A stretch of 64,000 bases of DNA from Saprospiraceae bacterium (GTDB lineage Bacteria; Bacteroidota; Bacteroidia; Chitinophagales; Saprospiraceae). Under the pieces are notes generated by a model that made no database searches, was not told the origin of the DNA, and saw only the letters and a list, made by a program, of their open reading frames with translations. Every line of letters begins with the position of its first letter. Position 1 is the stretch's first letter. Position numbers and translations under genes: made by a program. Of this stretch, positions 1-7,216 are shown piece after piece. Location of the stretch: contig JADJJU010000019.1 of assembly GCA_016706365.1 (NCBI GenBank), forward strand, positions 1 through 64,000, in the 5' to 3' direction.

Positions 1-455
1 CGATAAGCGTGTACTTTTTTGAAGGGCAGTTTTTTGAGATCATTTTCTGTTTTGCCTTTCACGCTTGCCCAGCCATTTCCTTTTTCTTTGCTATCTGTGC
101 CCATCCCTGAAACATAAGTAAACACCATATCCGGATTCAGCCGGGATAAAGTCTCCCCCATGTGCAAAGTTAAAGTATATGTTATTTTAAAATATTCTTC
201 CTTGCTGATCCCGACGGATGAAATCCCAAGGCAGAAAAAGCAGGCATTGTATCCTTTCAGTTTGCTTTCTATGGACGATAAATCATAGAAATCCTGATGA
301 ATTACTTCTGTAAGCTTTGGATGCTTTAGCCCATAAGGTTTGCGATTGATCAGCAGGACCGAGGCAACATGCTCATTTTGGAGGCATTGATGCATGACAC
401 CTTCGCCTACCATTCCGGTTGCACCTGTAATGATAACATTGAGTTTCTGATTCAT
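1..455 (-). CDS. NAD(P)-binding Rossmann-fold protein (atypical SDR / NmrA-like), 3' end cut by window
   Basis: The gene runs off the left edge; 151 complete codons from the ATG at 455 are visible. The N-terminus reads NVIITGATGMVGEG, the glycine-rich TGATGxxG dinucleotide-binding motif of atypical short-chain dehydrogenases, followed by LLINRKPY and later VFTYVSGMGTDSKEK, where family members usually have a VSSxGA strand. It is probably a nucleoside-diphosphate-sugar-epimerase-like or HTATIP2/YbjT-like oxidoreductase or sensor; the substrate cannot be read. Its start lies 5 bp after the stop of the upstream SRPBCC gene, so the two are probably co-transcribed. The family call is fairly sure; the function is not known. 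Confidence 0.8.
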   Translation of the reverse strand, partial: MNQKLNVIITGATGMVGEGVMHQCLQNEHVASVLLINRKPYGLKHPKLTEVIHQDFYDLSSIESKLKGYNACFFCLGISSVGISKEEYFKITYTLTLHMGETLSRLNPDMVFTYVSGMGTDSKEKGNGWASVKGKTENDLKKLPFKKVHAY

Positions 456-460
456 TGGAT

Positions 461-913
461 TCAATTGTTGCGATGGTATGGTTTACCGGTTCCGGTTTCC
501 AGATATAGTTTCAGACTTTGCATATAGGTATTCCATCCCTGCTCGCAAACCTTGTAGCATTCCAGTTCGGGTGTCAGGCCTATATGCATCAATGTAAGAT
601 CTGTGTAACTGTCCTGTTCATCAATGGTCCAGCCCATTCTAGTACCTTCCCATTCAGACTTATTATCCAATTCCGGCAAATCAATGACCGCATCCAGGCA
701 TTCCCACACCACCCTGGCATCCTGTATGACCCCGACCACTACCATCGTTTTATGTGAGCTGCCAAAGCGCACAGTAAATTCATCGAGCATATTCCTGCTT
801 TGTCCTTTAAATTCTTTGGTCCACCATTTTGGGATCTCTGAAGTTAGGGCTTTGAAGACGTCGGAGCTGGAGGCTTTGATGTTGATCGTTAATTGAAAGT
901 TGGTGGCAGACAT
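461..913 (-). CDS. SRPBCC / AHSA1-like START-domain protein
   Basis: A 150-residue protein whose length and pattern fit a single SRPBCC (Bet v1/START-like) fold. It opens with the typical first strand (FQLTINIKASSSDVFKAL), followed by a WW pair (IPKWWTKEF) and a C-terminal helix with WNTYMQSLKLYLETG. Such proteins have a hydrophobic ligand cavity and are often annotated as AHSA1 or activator-of-Hsp90-like; no specific ligand can be inferred. It is the first gene of a likely two-gene unit with the Rossmann-fold protein that begins 5 bp downstream. No signal peptide is present, so it is cytoplasmic. Confidence 0.8.
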   Translation of the reverse strand: MSATNFQLTINIKASSSDVFKALTSEIPKWWTKEFKGQSRNMLDEFTVRFGSSHKTMVVVGVIQDARVVWECLDAVIDLPELDNKSEWEGTRMGWTIDEQDSYTDLTLMHIGLTPELECYKVCEQGWNTYMQSLKLYLETGTGKPYHRNN

Positions 914-1041
914 TGAGTGAATGATGAAGGATTATTAAAACTTAGAGATGGAAAAGTACTGAATATTTTTATCGAATTTTCAACATCGGAAAAGAGTTAA
1001 AGTTCTTTGTTAATAATTTTATTGTCAATCAGATCTCAAAA

Positions 1042-1066
1042 CAAAAAAGCCCCTAAAAAGGGGCTT
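1042..1066 (-). terminator. Rho-independent terminator after tRNA-Met
   Basis: On the minus strand an 8-bp stem AGCCCC/GGGGCT-type hairpin (arms 1047-1054 and 1059-1066) with a short A/T loop is followed by a T-run. It lies 16 bp beyond the tRNA 3' end and probably ends its transcript. Confidence 0.8.
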
Positions 1067-1081
1067 CATTCGTAAACTTTG

Positions 1082-1155
1082 TAGCGTGAGGCGGGCTTGA
1101 ACCGCCGACCTCATGATTATGAATCATGCGCTCTAACCAGCTGAGCTACCACGCC
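1082..1155 (-). tRNA. tRNA-Met (anticodon CAU), probably the elongator
   Basis: The minus strand folds as a cloverleaf. The acceptor arm starts GGCGTGG and closes with CACGCT (two G-U pairs). The D-arm begins GCTCAGCTGG. The anticodon stem CATGA/TCATG encloses the loop TTCATAA with anticodon CAT. The T-arm contains GGTTCAAGC. The anticodon stem lacks the GGG/CCC pairs of initiator tRNAs, and the 5' part resembles elongator tRNA-Met. A lysidine-modified tRNA-Ile2 is the alternative. The 3' CCA is not genome-encoded. Confidence 0.9.
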
Positions 1156-1247
1156 ATAAAAGGATCATTTACACTGCTTTCTTCAAAGCGAGTGCAAATA
1201 TGGATACCTGTTACTTTTTATATTAATTGCTCAAAAAAAACATTTGA

Positions 1248-1738
1248 TCAATGGCATTTGAAGTAATCAAAGGGTTCCTGACAGTCCAGACATTTGTACA
1301 GGGCTTTGCAAGCAGTGGAGCCAAACTGGCTGATGATCTCAGTGTGAGATGAACCACAATTGGGGCAAGCTTTTGGTATATCCATTCCGAGCATGGCGTC
1401 CAGGCGGGCATTTTCGGCAGGAGGGGCGATGCCATATTCAAGGAGTTTCGCGCGGCCGGATGCTGTCATCCATTCAGTGGTCCAGGCAGGAGAAAGTACA
1501 GTGGTGACCTTGACCGGCCAGATTCCTGCGTCTTCGAGGGCTGAGTGAATCTCTGCTTCAATGGTGTTCATAGCAGGACAACCTGAATAGGTGGGAGTGA
1601 TGATGACCTCTGTTTCGTTTTATTTATTCTGATATCCCGCACAATTCCCAAATCCAGGATCGTCAATACCGGGATCTCAGGGTCACAGACCTGATCCAGA
1701 ATGGAGTAAATGTCCTGAATTGAATGTTGTGTTGTCAT
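1248..1738 (-). CDS. paaD: Phenylacetyl-CoA epoxidase subunit PaaD, frameshifted
   Basis: PaaD is the small DUF59/MIP18-plus-zinc-ribbon accessory protein of the phenylacetyl-CoA epoxidase. The N-terminal part (from the ATG at 1738) contains CDPEIPVLTILDLGIVRD, typical of the DUF59 domain. The C-terminal part continues EVIITPTYSGCPAMNTIEAEI and ends with a four-Cys ribbon (CPNCGS and CLDCQEP). The two parts are in different frames; one missing base near 1610-1622 restores a 163-residue protein of normal length. It is the last gene of the paaABCD unit, separated from paaC by 215 bp of hairpin-bearing spacer. A single indel is more likely an assembly error than a dead gene. Confidence 0.87.
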
Positions 1739-1953
1739 GAATTTTAATTGTCAAATTGCGAATGGGTTGTCCAGTGGAGCTTTTTTTGTTTTGTCATTAT
1801 TTTTGCATGAAGAATGCAAAAATACCGCCAAAACAATTGCTCTTAAATTTCTTTACCCCGGATTGAAATCCGGGGCTAACCTTTGGTGAACCCCATTCGG
1901 GGTTTTATAAGCGAAGAACCAAACACATAGACTCTTGAACTTAACTTTATTTA
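1739..1953. repeat. Two hairpin repeats between paaC and paaD
   Basis: The spacer inside the paa operon holds the perfect inverted repeat CCCCGGATTGAAATCCGGGG (1856-1875) and, 13 bp on, AACCCC-attc-GGGGTT (1889-1904). The first resembles a REP-like palindrome seen in many bacteria (from memory). They could act as a processing or attenuation site between paaC and paaD or simply be inserted repeats. Confidence 0.7.
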
Positions 1954-2733
1954 TCACCATTGCAGGCCGGGATAAGCTCTTTGCATGTATTGCAGTTCGG
2001 TCAGAATAAAGCCTAAATGCTCTGTGTGCAGGCCCTTTTTTCCATTACCGAAAAATGGGATCAGCTCAGGCATATTGAGTGTAGCTTCTTCGAAAATAGC
2101 CTTTCTTTTTTGAGCAACTTTTGCAGAAATCTGAGCCAGGTCGACCGCAATTCCTTTTGAAATCAGCTCGGATTCATAGTCTGCAGGATTCAGCGATTCC
2201 TGAGAAAAGACCCACAATCTGTTCAGTGCTGCCTGCATTTTTTTGTGAGACTCTTCAGTGCCATCTCCCAATCGAATAGTCCACTCTGAACTGAAACGCA
2301 AGTGGTAGGCTACTTCCTTGATAGATTTTGCAGCAATAGCGGATAATCGCTCATCACCAGAATGTTGCAATTGTTCCAGAAAGTAATAATGCCAGGAGTC
2401 AAACAAAAACTGACGAATGATAGTCTGAGCAAAATCCCTGTTTGACTGCTCCACTAACTGTATATTATTATATGCCGGAACATCTCTCAGAAAAGCAAGA
2501 CTGTCTTCAGAATGTGGATTGCCCAAAACCTCAGCTGCATATTGATAATAAAGCCGGGATTGTCCCACAAAATCCAAAGCAAAATTAGTCAAAGCAATAT
2601 CCTGCTCCAGAGTCGGGCCGTGTCCGCACCACTCACCCAGACGCTGACCTAATATCAACACATTGTCTGCAAGAAGAAGACAATATTGCACTAAGGGGTC
2701 CTGAGATTCGAATTCTAAATTCATGTGTATCAT
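1954..2733 (-). CDS. paaC: Phenylacetyl-CoA epoxidase structural subunit PaaC
   Basis: PaaC is the ferritin-like subunit that pairs with the catalytic PaaA in the multicomponent epoxidase converting phenylacetyl-CoA to its ring-1,2-epoxide. The 259 residues match the family's usual length. Recognisable segments are YCLLLADNVLILGQRLGEWCGHGP near the N-terminus, DIALTNFALDFVGQSR, the histidine-rich FDSWHYYFLEQLQ, and ELQYMQRAYPG near the end. It begins 12 bp after paaB. An internal ATG three codons in (2724) is an equally good start. PaaC is expected to be structural, without a functional diiron site. Confidence 0.95.
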   Translation of the reverse strand: MIHMNLEFESQDPLVQYCLLLADNVLILGQRLGEWCGHGPTLEQDIALTNFALDFVGQSRLYYQYAAEVLGNPHSEDSLAFLRDVPAYNNIQLVEQSNRDFAQTIIRQFLFDSWHYYFLEQLQHSGDERLSAIAAKSIKEVAYHLRFSSEWTIRLGDGTEESHKKMQAALNRLWVFSQESLNPADYESELISKGIAVDLAQISAKVAQKRKAIFEEATLNMPELIPFFGNGKKGLHTEHLGFILTELQYMQRAYPGLQW

Positions 2734-2745
2734 TTAAAGTAAGAA

Positions 2746-3033
2746 CTACATGTGCTTCAACTCATCCGGCAAATCGTAGAAAGTGGGATGCCTGTAGATT
2801 TTATCTTTTGCCGGTTCGAAAAATGCGTCAGAATCTGCAGGATCGGAGGCTGCAATATGTTTGGATTCCACGACCCAAATGCTCACTCCTTCCTGTCGTC
2901 TGGTATAGACATCGCGTGCATTTTCCAGCGCCATTGTAGCGTCTGCAGCATGAAGACTCCCGGCATGCTTGTGATGTAAGCCTGATTTTGACCTGATAAA
3001 TACTTCAAATAATGGCCATTCTTCTGCGCTCAT
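2746..3033 (-). CDS. paaB: Phenylacetyl-CoA epoxidase subunit PaaB
   Basis: A 95-residue protein with the conserved PaaB pattern: EWPLFEVFIRSKSGLHHKHAGSLHA at the start, ALENARDVYTRRQEGVSIWVV in the middle and the terminal YRHPTFYDLP. PaaB bridges the PaaA-PaaC heterodimers of the epoxidase. Upstream paaA ends 27 bp earlier and paaC starts 12 bp later, the usual paaABCD order. The size is normal for the family and no anomalies are seen. Confidence 0.95.
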   Translation of the reverse strand: MSAEEWPLFEVFIRSKSGLHHKHAGSLHAADATMALENARDVYTRRQEGVSIWVVESKHIAASDPADSDAFFEPAKDKIYRHPTFYDLPDELKHM

Positions 3034-3060
3034 TGGAATATATTTTGTGGCTGACCTGTA

Positions 3061-4008
3061 TTAGGCAACCTGCTCTGTTAATTTTTGTGATTGTTTGTTT
3101 GCATAAGCCATAGCTGCTTCTCTTACCCATTCACCATCTTCATGTGCTTTGATTCTGGCTTCCATTCGCTCCTGATTGCAAGGACCATTCCCCTTGACCA
3201 CCTGCCAGAATTCATCCCAGTTAATAGCTCCAAAATCATAATGGCCGCGTTCTTCATTCCATTTCAGGTCCGGATCAGGGATCGTGATTCCAAGTATTTC
3301 AGCTTGTGGAACAGTAGCATCTACAAATTTTTGACGCAGTTCATCATTGGTGAATCGCTTGATTTTCCAGCGAACGGATTGTTCTGTGTGCTGAGACTCA
3401 GCATCATTGGGGCCGAACATCATCAGGGATGGCCACCACCATCTGTTGAGTGCATCCTGAGCCATTGCTTTTTGGGTGGGAGTACCTTTGGAAAGTGTCA
3501 GCATAATTTCAAATCCCTGGCGCTGGTGAAAACTTTCTTCCTTGCAAATTCTGACCATTGCTCTGGCATAGGGACCATAGGATGCTCTGCATAGTGGCAC
3601 CTGATTCATGATCGCTGCTCCATCAACGAGCCAACCAATGGCACCCATATCAGCCCATGCGATTGTGGGATAATTAAAAATGCTTGAATACTTGGCTTTG
3701 CCCGTGTGGAGCTCATCCAACAGCGTATCCCTGCTCACTCCCAGTGTCTCGGCAGCGCAATACAAATAAAGTCCGTGACCGGCTTCATCCTGCACTTTTG
3801 CCAGCAAGGCAGCTTTCCGGCGTAGGGTAGGGGCGCGGGTAATCCAGTTTCCTTCAGGAAGCATACCCACTATCTCTGAATGTGCATGCTGAGAAATTTG
3901 TCTGATCAATGTCTTACGATAAGTCTCGGGCATCCAGTCTTTTGGCTCGATGCGTTCTTCAGCGTCAATCTTTTGCTGGAAATTATCTTCTAGGTGAGTG
4001 GTTCTCAT
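3061..4008 (-). CDS. paaA: Phenylacetyl-CoA epoxidase catalytic subunit PaaA
   Basis: PaaA is the diiron oxygenase subunit of phenylacetyl-CoA epoxidase, the ring-activating step of aerobic phenylacetate catabolism. The 315 residues carry the two ExxH metal motifs of the ferritin-like fold (QDEAGHGLYLY and CKEESFHQRQGFE) and the family segments HAHSEIVGMLPEGNWITRAP and WNEERGHYDFG. It is the first gene of paaABCD. A promoter and a perfect palindrome sit just upstream, suggesting control by a TetR-type Paa regulator. No paaE reductase or downstream pathway gene lies in this window. Confidence 0.97.
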   Translation of the reverse strand: MRTTHLEDNFQQKIDAEERIEPKDWMPETYRKTLIRQISQHAHSEIVGMLPEGNWITRAPTLRRKAALLAKVQDEAGHGLYLYCAAETLGVSRDTLLDELHTGKAKYSSIFNYPTIAWADMGAIGWLVDGAAIMNQVPLCRASYGPYARAMVRICKEESFHQRQGFEIMLTLSKGTPTQKAMAQDALNRWWWPSLMMFGPNDAESQHTEQSVRWKIKRFTNDELRQKFVDATVPQAEILGITIPDPDLKWNEERGHYDFGAINWDEFWQVVKGNGPCNQERMEARIKAHEDGEWVREAAMAYANKQSQKLTEQVA

Positions 4009-4025
4009 ACTACGGTTTTACACTG

Positions 4026-4056
4026 CAAATATATAACGTTCAATGTGTTAAAACAA
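4026..4056 (-). promoter_or_regulatory. Bacteroidota-type promoter of paaABCD
   Basis: On the minus strand a TATATTTG box (4026-4033) matches the Bacteroidota -7 consensus TAnnTTTG. A TTG (4054-4056) lies 20 bp upstream, the expected spacing for the -33 element. The -7 box is about 17 bp before the paaA start codon. Confidence 0.7.
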
Positions 4057-4063
4057 GAAATAC

Positions 4064-4079
4064 GAACGAATGTTCGTTC
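4064..4079. promoter_or_regulatory. Candidate TetR-type operator upstream of paaA
   Basis: A perfect 16-bp inverted repeat GAACGAA-TG-TTCGTTC lies directly upstream of the -33 element of the paaA promoter. Half-site length and the central 2-bp spacer fit a TetR-family dimer; PaaR-type repressors that respond to phenylacetyl-CoA control paa genes in other bacteria. No regulator gene is visible here. Confidence 0.6.
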
Positions 4080-4080
4080 T

Positions 4081-5215
4081 TTTTTTCATTTCTGGCTTGG
4101 CTTTGGTTGTGACTAAACCCCCTTCCCTCCTGATAACAAGATAGTGCTCAGCTTTGAGTAAGATCAGTATATGCTTCGTTGAACTCAAAACGCCTTCTTA
4201 TTAATTTGGGCACTGAGTTTTTGAAAAGGTCAATTTTATGATGGACCTTCACTGGAAGAAATAAGATGAATATGTATAAACATACCAGTATTACTTAATA
4301 AAATATTTATGATTAATTCATTTTACTAATTTTACATATCGCTATGATATTAACCATCCAATTGATTGTGACAAAGTATTCATGAAAATTTATATGTAAA
4401 GTGTTGAAAAGCAATTATGTATTTGAATTGCGATTAGTTTTCTTCGCTTGGAATATTAGAAAATTGAGGTCTACTCATTAGATAAAACCATAATATTTGT
4501 ATGTATAGTTTCCGGGGAAATAACCGTGTGCTAAATTTTGTAAAAAATATTTTATTAAAAAATAGCAACAATTTCAAATAACATTATTAATATTAGGTCA
4601 GAATTACTCGGAATTGAAGCATGTATAAAAATGACAGGTGCAAAATTTGACCTGGATTTAATCTGAATTGAAATGTATTATCCCATAATGCAGGCATTGT
4701 AAAAGAAGCTGAATGTTCCTTCAGTTTTTTAAAAGCGTAATTTTTAGATTTTAAGCAAGAATTATCAAGAAAGTAAGTCGTCAGCAATTTTGCTGCGAAA
4801 ACGTGTTATTCCTCCTCTCAACACCAGGATGTTATCTGGTCAATCAATTCTGTTTTTGCAAGCCCATTTACAGTTGAAACTGTGAATTAAAAATACTGCA
4901 TTTGTTAAGGTTGTTTAATCAGACAGGGAAGCTCAAAAGTGAGTTTCCCTGACTATTCTGACTCTTCTTTTAATGCCTGGAAAAAGTACAAAAATAGCCA
5001 GCAAATAAAATCTAAATGTGCCTGGATAATTTGCTTTAAATCAATTGTAAATGATTGGAGTAGCACGAAACAATGCCAGGACAGCCTTGGTGATTATTGT
5101 GATATGGTTGGTGCTCTAATCTCTCTTTAATTGTGTATTTGTCTCTTCAGACAACAAAGATCAGCAAGCCACTTAGCTGATTATTAATTTAAAAAACATC
5201 TTAAAAATAAATAAT
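4081..5215. other. AT-rich gene-poor stretch with one strong hairpin
   Basis: About 1.1 kb without a convincing gene. Short open frames at 4593-4787 and 4939-5130 have no recognisable sequence. The clearest structure is a 12-bp stem with an AAAG loop at 4924-4951 (arms CAGGGAAGCTCA and TGAGTTTCCCTG, one G-U pair), followed by a weakly T-rich stretch. It could be a terminator or part of a structured RNA. Confidence 0.5.
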
Positions 5216-5668
5216 ATGAAAGTAAAAGTTTTTCAATTAAGATTGACAAATGATAATTTGCAATCTGACCAGGACATTTTAAATAATTTCCTGAATAGTG
5301 TAACAGTTAAAAAAACTGCAACTGAGCTTATTCAAGGGCAGTCTAACTGTTGGTCCATATTAGTTTTCTACGAAGACCACAAATCAGAAATGCAAGTTTT
5401 AGCTTCAGACAAAAATATGGTACAAGATAACTCAGATCTATCCGGTGATGAAAAAGCTATTTTCGAAACTTTAAAACAATGGCGACAAGACAAAGCTGCA
5501 GAATTGAGTGTTGCAAACTATATGATTTGCCACAATTCTGAACTTATGTCTGTTGCGAAAGTAAAACCTCAGACTTTACCTGACTTAATCAAAATCAAAG
5601 GTTTTGGCGAACAGAAAATTTCCAGATATGGGGATGACATACTTGCGGTTTTAAACTCAGTTTCATAA
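5216..5668 (+). CDS. Small HRDC-domain protein (DGR accessory-type)
   Basis: A 150-residue protein with two parts. Residues 1 to about 55 (KVKVFQLRLTND, then WSILVFYED) form a short alpha/beta N-terminal region. Residues 80-150 are an HRDC domain: IFETLKQWRQDKAAELSVANYMICHNSELM, then PDLIKIKGFGEQKISRYGDDIL. HRDC domains bind nucleic acid and normally sit at the C-terminus of RecQ and RNase D; here there is no helicase or nuclease. Free-standing HRDC proteins of this size are known to replace Avd beside the reverse transcriptase of some diversity-generating retroelements. No reverse transcriptase is present in the window, so this may be a relic or a stand-alone gene. The domain call is firm; the DGR link is inference. 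Confidence 0.85.
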   Translation: MKVKVFQLRLTNDNLQSDQDILNNFLNSVTVKKTATELIQGQSNCWSILVFYEDHKSEMQVLASDKNMVQDNSDLSGDEKAIFETLKQWRQDKAAELSVANYMICHNSELMSVAKVKPQTLPDLIKIKGFGEQKISRYGDDILAVLNSVS

Positions 5669-5934
5669 CAAAAGGTCGACAGCAATATTTACAATGGGTT
5701 TCCCTTTGGCAAGGTTGGTGAATCCATTTATCGCTCAAAACCATTTTTTACGGATTATTCTCAAAGGTGCGATTGTTGCAACTTCAACCCTGCTTTTGAT
5801 TTAGATTGACTTAAACATCAGACCCAGCTTATTTAAATGGAAGTGAGCGAATCTTTAGAGTTATGCAGCCAGGGGATGGATACAATTTGCTTTATGTGAT
5901 TCATAATCGAAGCAAATTAATTTTAGCAGGATAA
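5669..5934 (+). pseudogene. Possible decayed coding remnants after the HRDC gene
   Basis: No intact gene, but two stretches look protein-like in different frames. One stays open in the HRDC frame beyond its stop (5669-5806; includes GFPFGKVGESIYRSKPFF). The other covers 5815-5934 and contains SDPAYLNGSERIFRVM and NRSKLILAG before a TAA. The second faintly resembles the C-terminus of FGE-sulfatase domains, the usual variable protein of DGRs, but the match is weak. Neither has a start codon in a sensible place. Confidence 0.3.
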
Positions 5935-5941
5935 TACCAGT

Positions 5942-6694
5942 TTATAAAACTTCTTTCTCCAGACGCTCGAGAACCGGTAAAGTCATAGCGATAGTGCCCA
6001 GTACCGGGGCTACAAATAGTCCCAGTACTGGTATCGCCAAAATGAATAAAAATCCGGTACCATTACCCATCGCCAGTCCGGATTCTTTGCTCATCCATCT
6101 ACGGCTATCCTGTATTCCATAGTATCTTTCCAGAGTGTAATCCATATTACCCGCCCCGGCATAATAGGCTTGTATAAGGAAAATCCCAATTCCACTGAAT
6201 AAGGCAACTCCGGGAATCAAACTTGCTATCAATAATAGTAATGTCCAGCCAAGTTCTCCTAATAATAGATAGAAAGATATGCCTGCTCCCCGTATCATAT
6301 CTTTCACAAATTGATAATGAGGGCTGACATTCGGGTCATTGTGGATATCGCCATATTTTTCTTTTTCGATTTTCTGCGAAATGAAGCTCATAAATGGAAA
6401 ACTCACAATCAATACCAGGTATTTGTAGAGCATAAAACCTGTTGCTAAAAATGTCAATGCGGTAATCCATGGTGCTGTCCATTCCAAAATACTTCTGCCC
6501 CAATCCCAGGGATACATCGAAAGCAACCAGTCAGCAAAAGGATTTGCAAATCTGAGACCAAGCCAAATAATAAGTATAGCAATCAAGACTCCGGCGATTC
6601 CGGGCACCCAGAGATATTTCCACAATTTATATTTATTGGCTGTGTCGATCGCCTTAATGTAAGAGGCCAATCCTTCCAGAAATCCTTTGATCAT
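5942..6694 (-). CDS. EI24-domain (CysZ-like) integral membrane protein
   Basis: A 250-residue protein with about five hydrophobic segments. It has the EI24/CysZ pattern: GFLEGLASYIKAI at the start, YLWVPGIAGVLIA, a central VSFPFMSFISQKIEKEKYGD, GISFYLLLGELGWTLLL, and a final glycine/alanine-rich pair of membrane helices. CysZ proteins move sulfate across the inner membrane, but Bacteroidota EI24 proteins are mostly uncharacterised, so a transport role is only suggested. The gene stands alone: remnants lie beyond its 3' end and a heptamer repeat tract begins about 60 bp beyond its 5' end. Confidence 0.8.
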   Translation of the reverse strand: MIKGFLEGLASYIKAIDTANKYKLWKYLWVPGIAGVLIAILIIWLGLRFANPFADWLLSMYPWDWGRSILEWTAPWITALTFLATGFMLYKYLVLIVSFPFMSFISQKIEKEKYGDIHNDPNVSPHYQFVKDMIRGAGISFYLLLGELGWTLLLLIASLIPGVALFSGIGIFLIQAYYAGAGNMDYTLERYYGIQDSRRWMSKESGLAMGNGTGFLFILAIPVLGLFVAPVLGTIAMTLPVLERLEKEVL

Positions 6695-6754
6695 GTGTGG
6701 ATATCAGTTTTAGTATTGCAGAAGTGCGTCCATTATTTCATTGCAATTTAAGAA

Positions 6755-6960
6755 ATAATATCTGATGTGAAATGTGAGATATGAAATGTGAATAGTAAAT
6801 GGTAAATAGCCGAAAGTGAGATGTGAAATGTGAGATGTAAAATGTGAATTGTAAATGGTAAATAGTAAATGGTGAATAGTAGATGGTAAATAGCCGAAAG
6901 TGGGATGTGAGTTGTGAAATGTAACTAGGGAATAGTAACAGCCGGTTAATGGTAGTAGGT
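6755..6960. repeat. Degenerate tandem heptamer tract (7-bp period)
   Basis: Roughly 28 consecutive imperfect heptamers such as ATGTGAA, ATGTGAG, TAGTAAA and TGGTAAA. A higher-order repeat is visible: TAGCCGAAAGTG recurs about 65 bp apart, each time after TGGTAAA. The tract lies upstream of the EI24 gene. Reading frames called across it are translations of the repeat. Confidence 0.85.
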
Positions 6961-6993
6961 AGACGAAAAATAAGGTTCAGAGTTGTATTGTAG

Positions 6994-7013
6994 AGACGCA
7001 ATGCATTGCGTCT
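6994..7013. repeat. Perfect 20-bp palindrome
   Basis: AGACGCAATGCATTGCGTCT reads the same on both strands. This motif is widely dispersed in many bacterial genomes (from memory); here it sits between the heptamer tract and the next inverted-repeat element. Confidence 0.75.
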
Positions 7014-7084
7014 TATCTCTGCAAAATAAGGCGGTTGAAAACCCACCACGCTCTCATCTATTTCACACATACCACGTGAGGGAT

Positions 7085-7196
7085 CGAAACGAGCACGAGC
7101 GACCCAGGAGCGAAGTAAAGTGGAGAGCCCGACCGCAGATGATATTGTAAAGACGCCCAAATTGGGGGTCTTTACAATATCATCAAGGGCACGCCC
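7085..7196. repeat. Long inverted-repeat element with conserved flank (copy 1)
   Basis: A perfect 17-bp stem (7138-7154 and 7168-7184) encloses a loop that itself contains CCCAAATTGGG. On one side it is flanked by a GC-rich segment reading, on the minus strand, GCGGTCGGGCTCTCC followed by CTTTACTTC and TCGTGCTCG. The same flank occurs beside an unrelated stem at 38454-38590, so this is a dispersed element. It may double as terminator for the AbgT gene that ends at 7217. Confidence 0.8.
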
Positions 7197-7216
7197 AAAA
7201 ATTTATTTATTTAAAA

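Noticed and set aside
1082..1155. Initiator tRNA or tRNA-Ile2 instead of elongator tRNA-Met
   Set aside because: The anticodon stem lacks the GGG/CCC pairs of initiators. Ile2 cannot be excluded, but the overall sequence looks more like the elongator.
4593..5130. Short open frames at 4593-4787 (-) and 4939-5130 (+)
   Set aside because: No recognisable sequence, odd starts, and the second overlaps the hairpin at 4924-4951.
4924..5668. Retron (msr/msd) interpretation of the hairpin plus HRDC gene
   Set aside because: No reverse transcriptase is present and a single hairpin is insufficient.
6738..7160. 140-residue reading frame on the minus strand
   Set aside because: It is a translation of the heptamer tract and inverted-repeat element; the protein is periodic and without any domain.
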